Part shown: positions 63,200 through 64,000 of the stretch, piece after piece
How the letters are laid out: every line of letters starts with the position of its first letter
Position numbering within the stretch: position 1 is the first letter of the stretch
Origin: Acidobacteriaceae bacterium
Lineage (GTDB): Bacteria; Acidobacteriota; Terriglobia; Terriglobales; Acidobacteriaceae
Assembly: GCA_025356095.1 (NCBI GenBank)
Contig: JANXUR010000112.1
Location: 1 to 64,000 of the forward strand
Length of the DNA: 64,000 bases
Reading direction: 5' to 3'
Translations under genes and position numbers: made by a program
Notes under the pieces: model-generated
Databases searched by the model: none
Told to the model about the DNA's origin: nothing
The model's input: only the letters and a program-made list of their open reading frames with translations

Positions 63200-64000
63200 A
63201 TGCCAATCCCGCACCTTCACAGCTGGGCGAACCTATTCGACGAATGGAGTGACGACTCCATCGAATTTGTGCGCCAGGCCGGGCCCAAGATTGTTTTTGT
63301 GGCCGTGACGACCTGTGTCATCATCCTTTTTCTGCGCTGGATGGCGCGTCGCACGATGTGGCTTAAGACACGGCAACTCCCGGGCGGGGTGCGGAGCCAG
63401 CAAGTCAGCACTTTGGCCAAGGTTATCAGCGACGTCGGCAGCTACGTGGTCGGCACACTGGGTGCGCTCGAAATTCTGGCCCTCTGCGGCCTAAATTTGC
63501 AGCCCCTTCTAGCCAGCGCCGGAATTGCGGGCATCGCCATCGGCTTTGGCTCGCAAGCTTTGATTAAAGATGTGCTTACCGGCTTCTTCATTCTGTTCGA
63601 CGACCAATACGCCTTGGGGGACAAGGTACAAATTGCAGGCGTCAAGGGCACGGTGGAAGAAATCTCGTTGCGGCGCACCATTCTGCGCGACGATGATGGC
63701 AGCCTCTACACCATCCCCAATAGCGAAATTCGTGTGGTCAGCAACCTCAGTCGCGATTGGGCGCAATTGCCAATAACGGTGACGGTGCCCTACCAACTGC
63801 CCAGTCAAGAGATCGAGCGGGTTGTCACTGCGGTGGCCCAGGAGTTCGCAGCCGATTCCCGCTTTACCGCCGACCTGGAAGGCCCGCCACAATTTGCCGG
63901 ACTCGATCGCACTGGCAACGGCACGGCCGACTATCTGATTCTGCTGCGCAGCCGCCCTACCCGCCAGTTTGTGTTAGCCCGTGAATTGCGGCTCCGAATC
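63200..64000 (+). CDS. MscS-family mechanosensitive channel (cut by window end)
   Basis: The ATG at 63200 begins a reading frame of 267 codons that is open to the last base, so the gene continues beyond the window. A TTG at 63191 has the better-placed GGAG and may be the true start. There are two or three membrane segments (about 25-120). The pore helix and following domain are clear: ASAGIAGIAIGFGSQALIKD, FFILFDDQYALGDKV, GTVEEISLRRTILRD and YTIPNSEI. MscS channels release solutes on hypo-osmotic shock from the inner membrane. The C-terminal mixed domain is only partly present. Confidence 0.93.
   Translation, partial: MPIPHLHSWANLFDEWSDDSIEFVRQAGPKIVFVAVTTCVIILFLRWMARRTMWLKTRQLPGGVRSQQVSTLAKVISDVGSYVVGTLGALEILALCGLNLQPLLASAGIAGIAIGFGSQALIKDVLTGFFILFDDQYALGDKVQIAGVKGTVEEISLRRTILRDDDGSLYTIPNSEIRVVSNLSRDWAQLPITVTVPYQLPSQEIERVVTAVAQEFAADSRFTADLEGPPQFAGLDRTGNGTADYLILLRSRPTRQFVLARELRLRI

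Overview
The window looks like a chromosomal segment of an acidobacterium, probably class Terriglobia. The evidence is two very large Oar-type TonB-dependent receptors with an N-terminal carboxypeptidase-regulatory domain, paired DUF3857 proteins, a FecR/DUF6600 protein, a secreted ASPIC/UnbV repeat protein beside a TPR protein, a HAF-repeat protein, and many exported glycoside hydrolases in a GC-rich background. The placement is inference. No 16S gene, phage, insertion sequence or CRISPR array is visible.

Region 1 (1-11.3 kb) holds an overlapping pair of DUF3857/transglutaminase-like exported proteins, one of which has lost its catalytic residues. A PLP-dependent sulfur amino acid enzyme follows on the minus strand, then an NtrB/NtrC-like pair. 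The pair is followed by a FecR/DUF6600 glycine-rich protein with a good sigma-54 promoter match in front of it. Region 2 (11.3-14.8 kb) is a minus-strand cassette of three poorly known genes (transthyretin-like protein, DUF1360 membrane protein, small Cys-Cys protein) and a SnoaL-like protein.

Region 3 (14.9-44.9 kb) is the core of the window, an L-rhamnose utilisation island. It contains GH106 and GH78 alpha-L-rhamnosidases, a GH39-like hydrolase, an L-fucose/L-arabinose isomerase-family protein and an Oar-type receptor. It also has the catabolic genes rhaI, rhaB, a fused aldolase-dehydrogenase, the mutarotase rhaM and the symporter rhaT, plus lutABC. The inferred flow is: rhamnosides are cleaved outside the cytoplasm, rhamnose enters through RhaT, is isomerised, phosphorylated and split into DHAP and L-lactaldehyde, the aldehyde is oxidised to L-lactate, and LutABC turns lactate into pyruvate. 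A regulator with an IclR-type DNA-binding domain joined to a periplasmic-binding-protein-like sugar sensor lies inside the island. A shared 17-bp palindrome (GTTTCGCAATGCGAAAC type) occurs before the receptor/lut divergon, before GH78, before rhaI and, in weaker form, between the isomerase/GH106 and GH39 genes. This suggests one regulon. An ASPIC protein, a TPR protein and an alditol-oxidase-like flavoenzyme lie inside the same stretch.

Region 4 (44.9-64 kb) is mostly housekeeping: an EF-P family protein of the YeiP/EfpL type, a HAF-repeat protein, a LytS/LytTR two-component pair, tRNA-Asn, a prolyl oligopeptidase, a DUF4337 protein, a second Oar-type receptor, an exported cyanophycinase-like peptidase and a membrane pyrophosphatase. 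It ends with a minus-strand group (small secreted protein, Fur-family regulator, outer-membrane-like protein, cytochrome c) and the start of an MscS channel. Two exact TTGCAA-N5-TTGCAA boxes lie directly before the outer-membrane protein/cytochrome c pair, beside the Fur-family gene.
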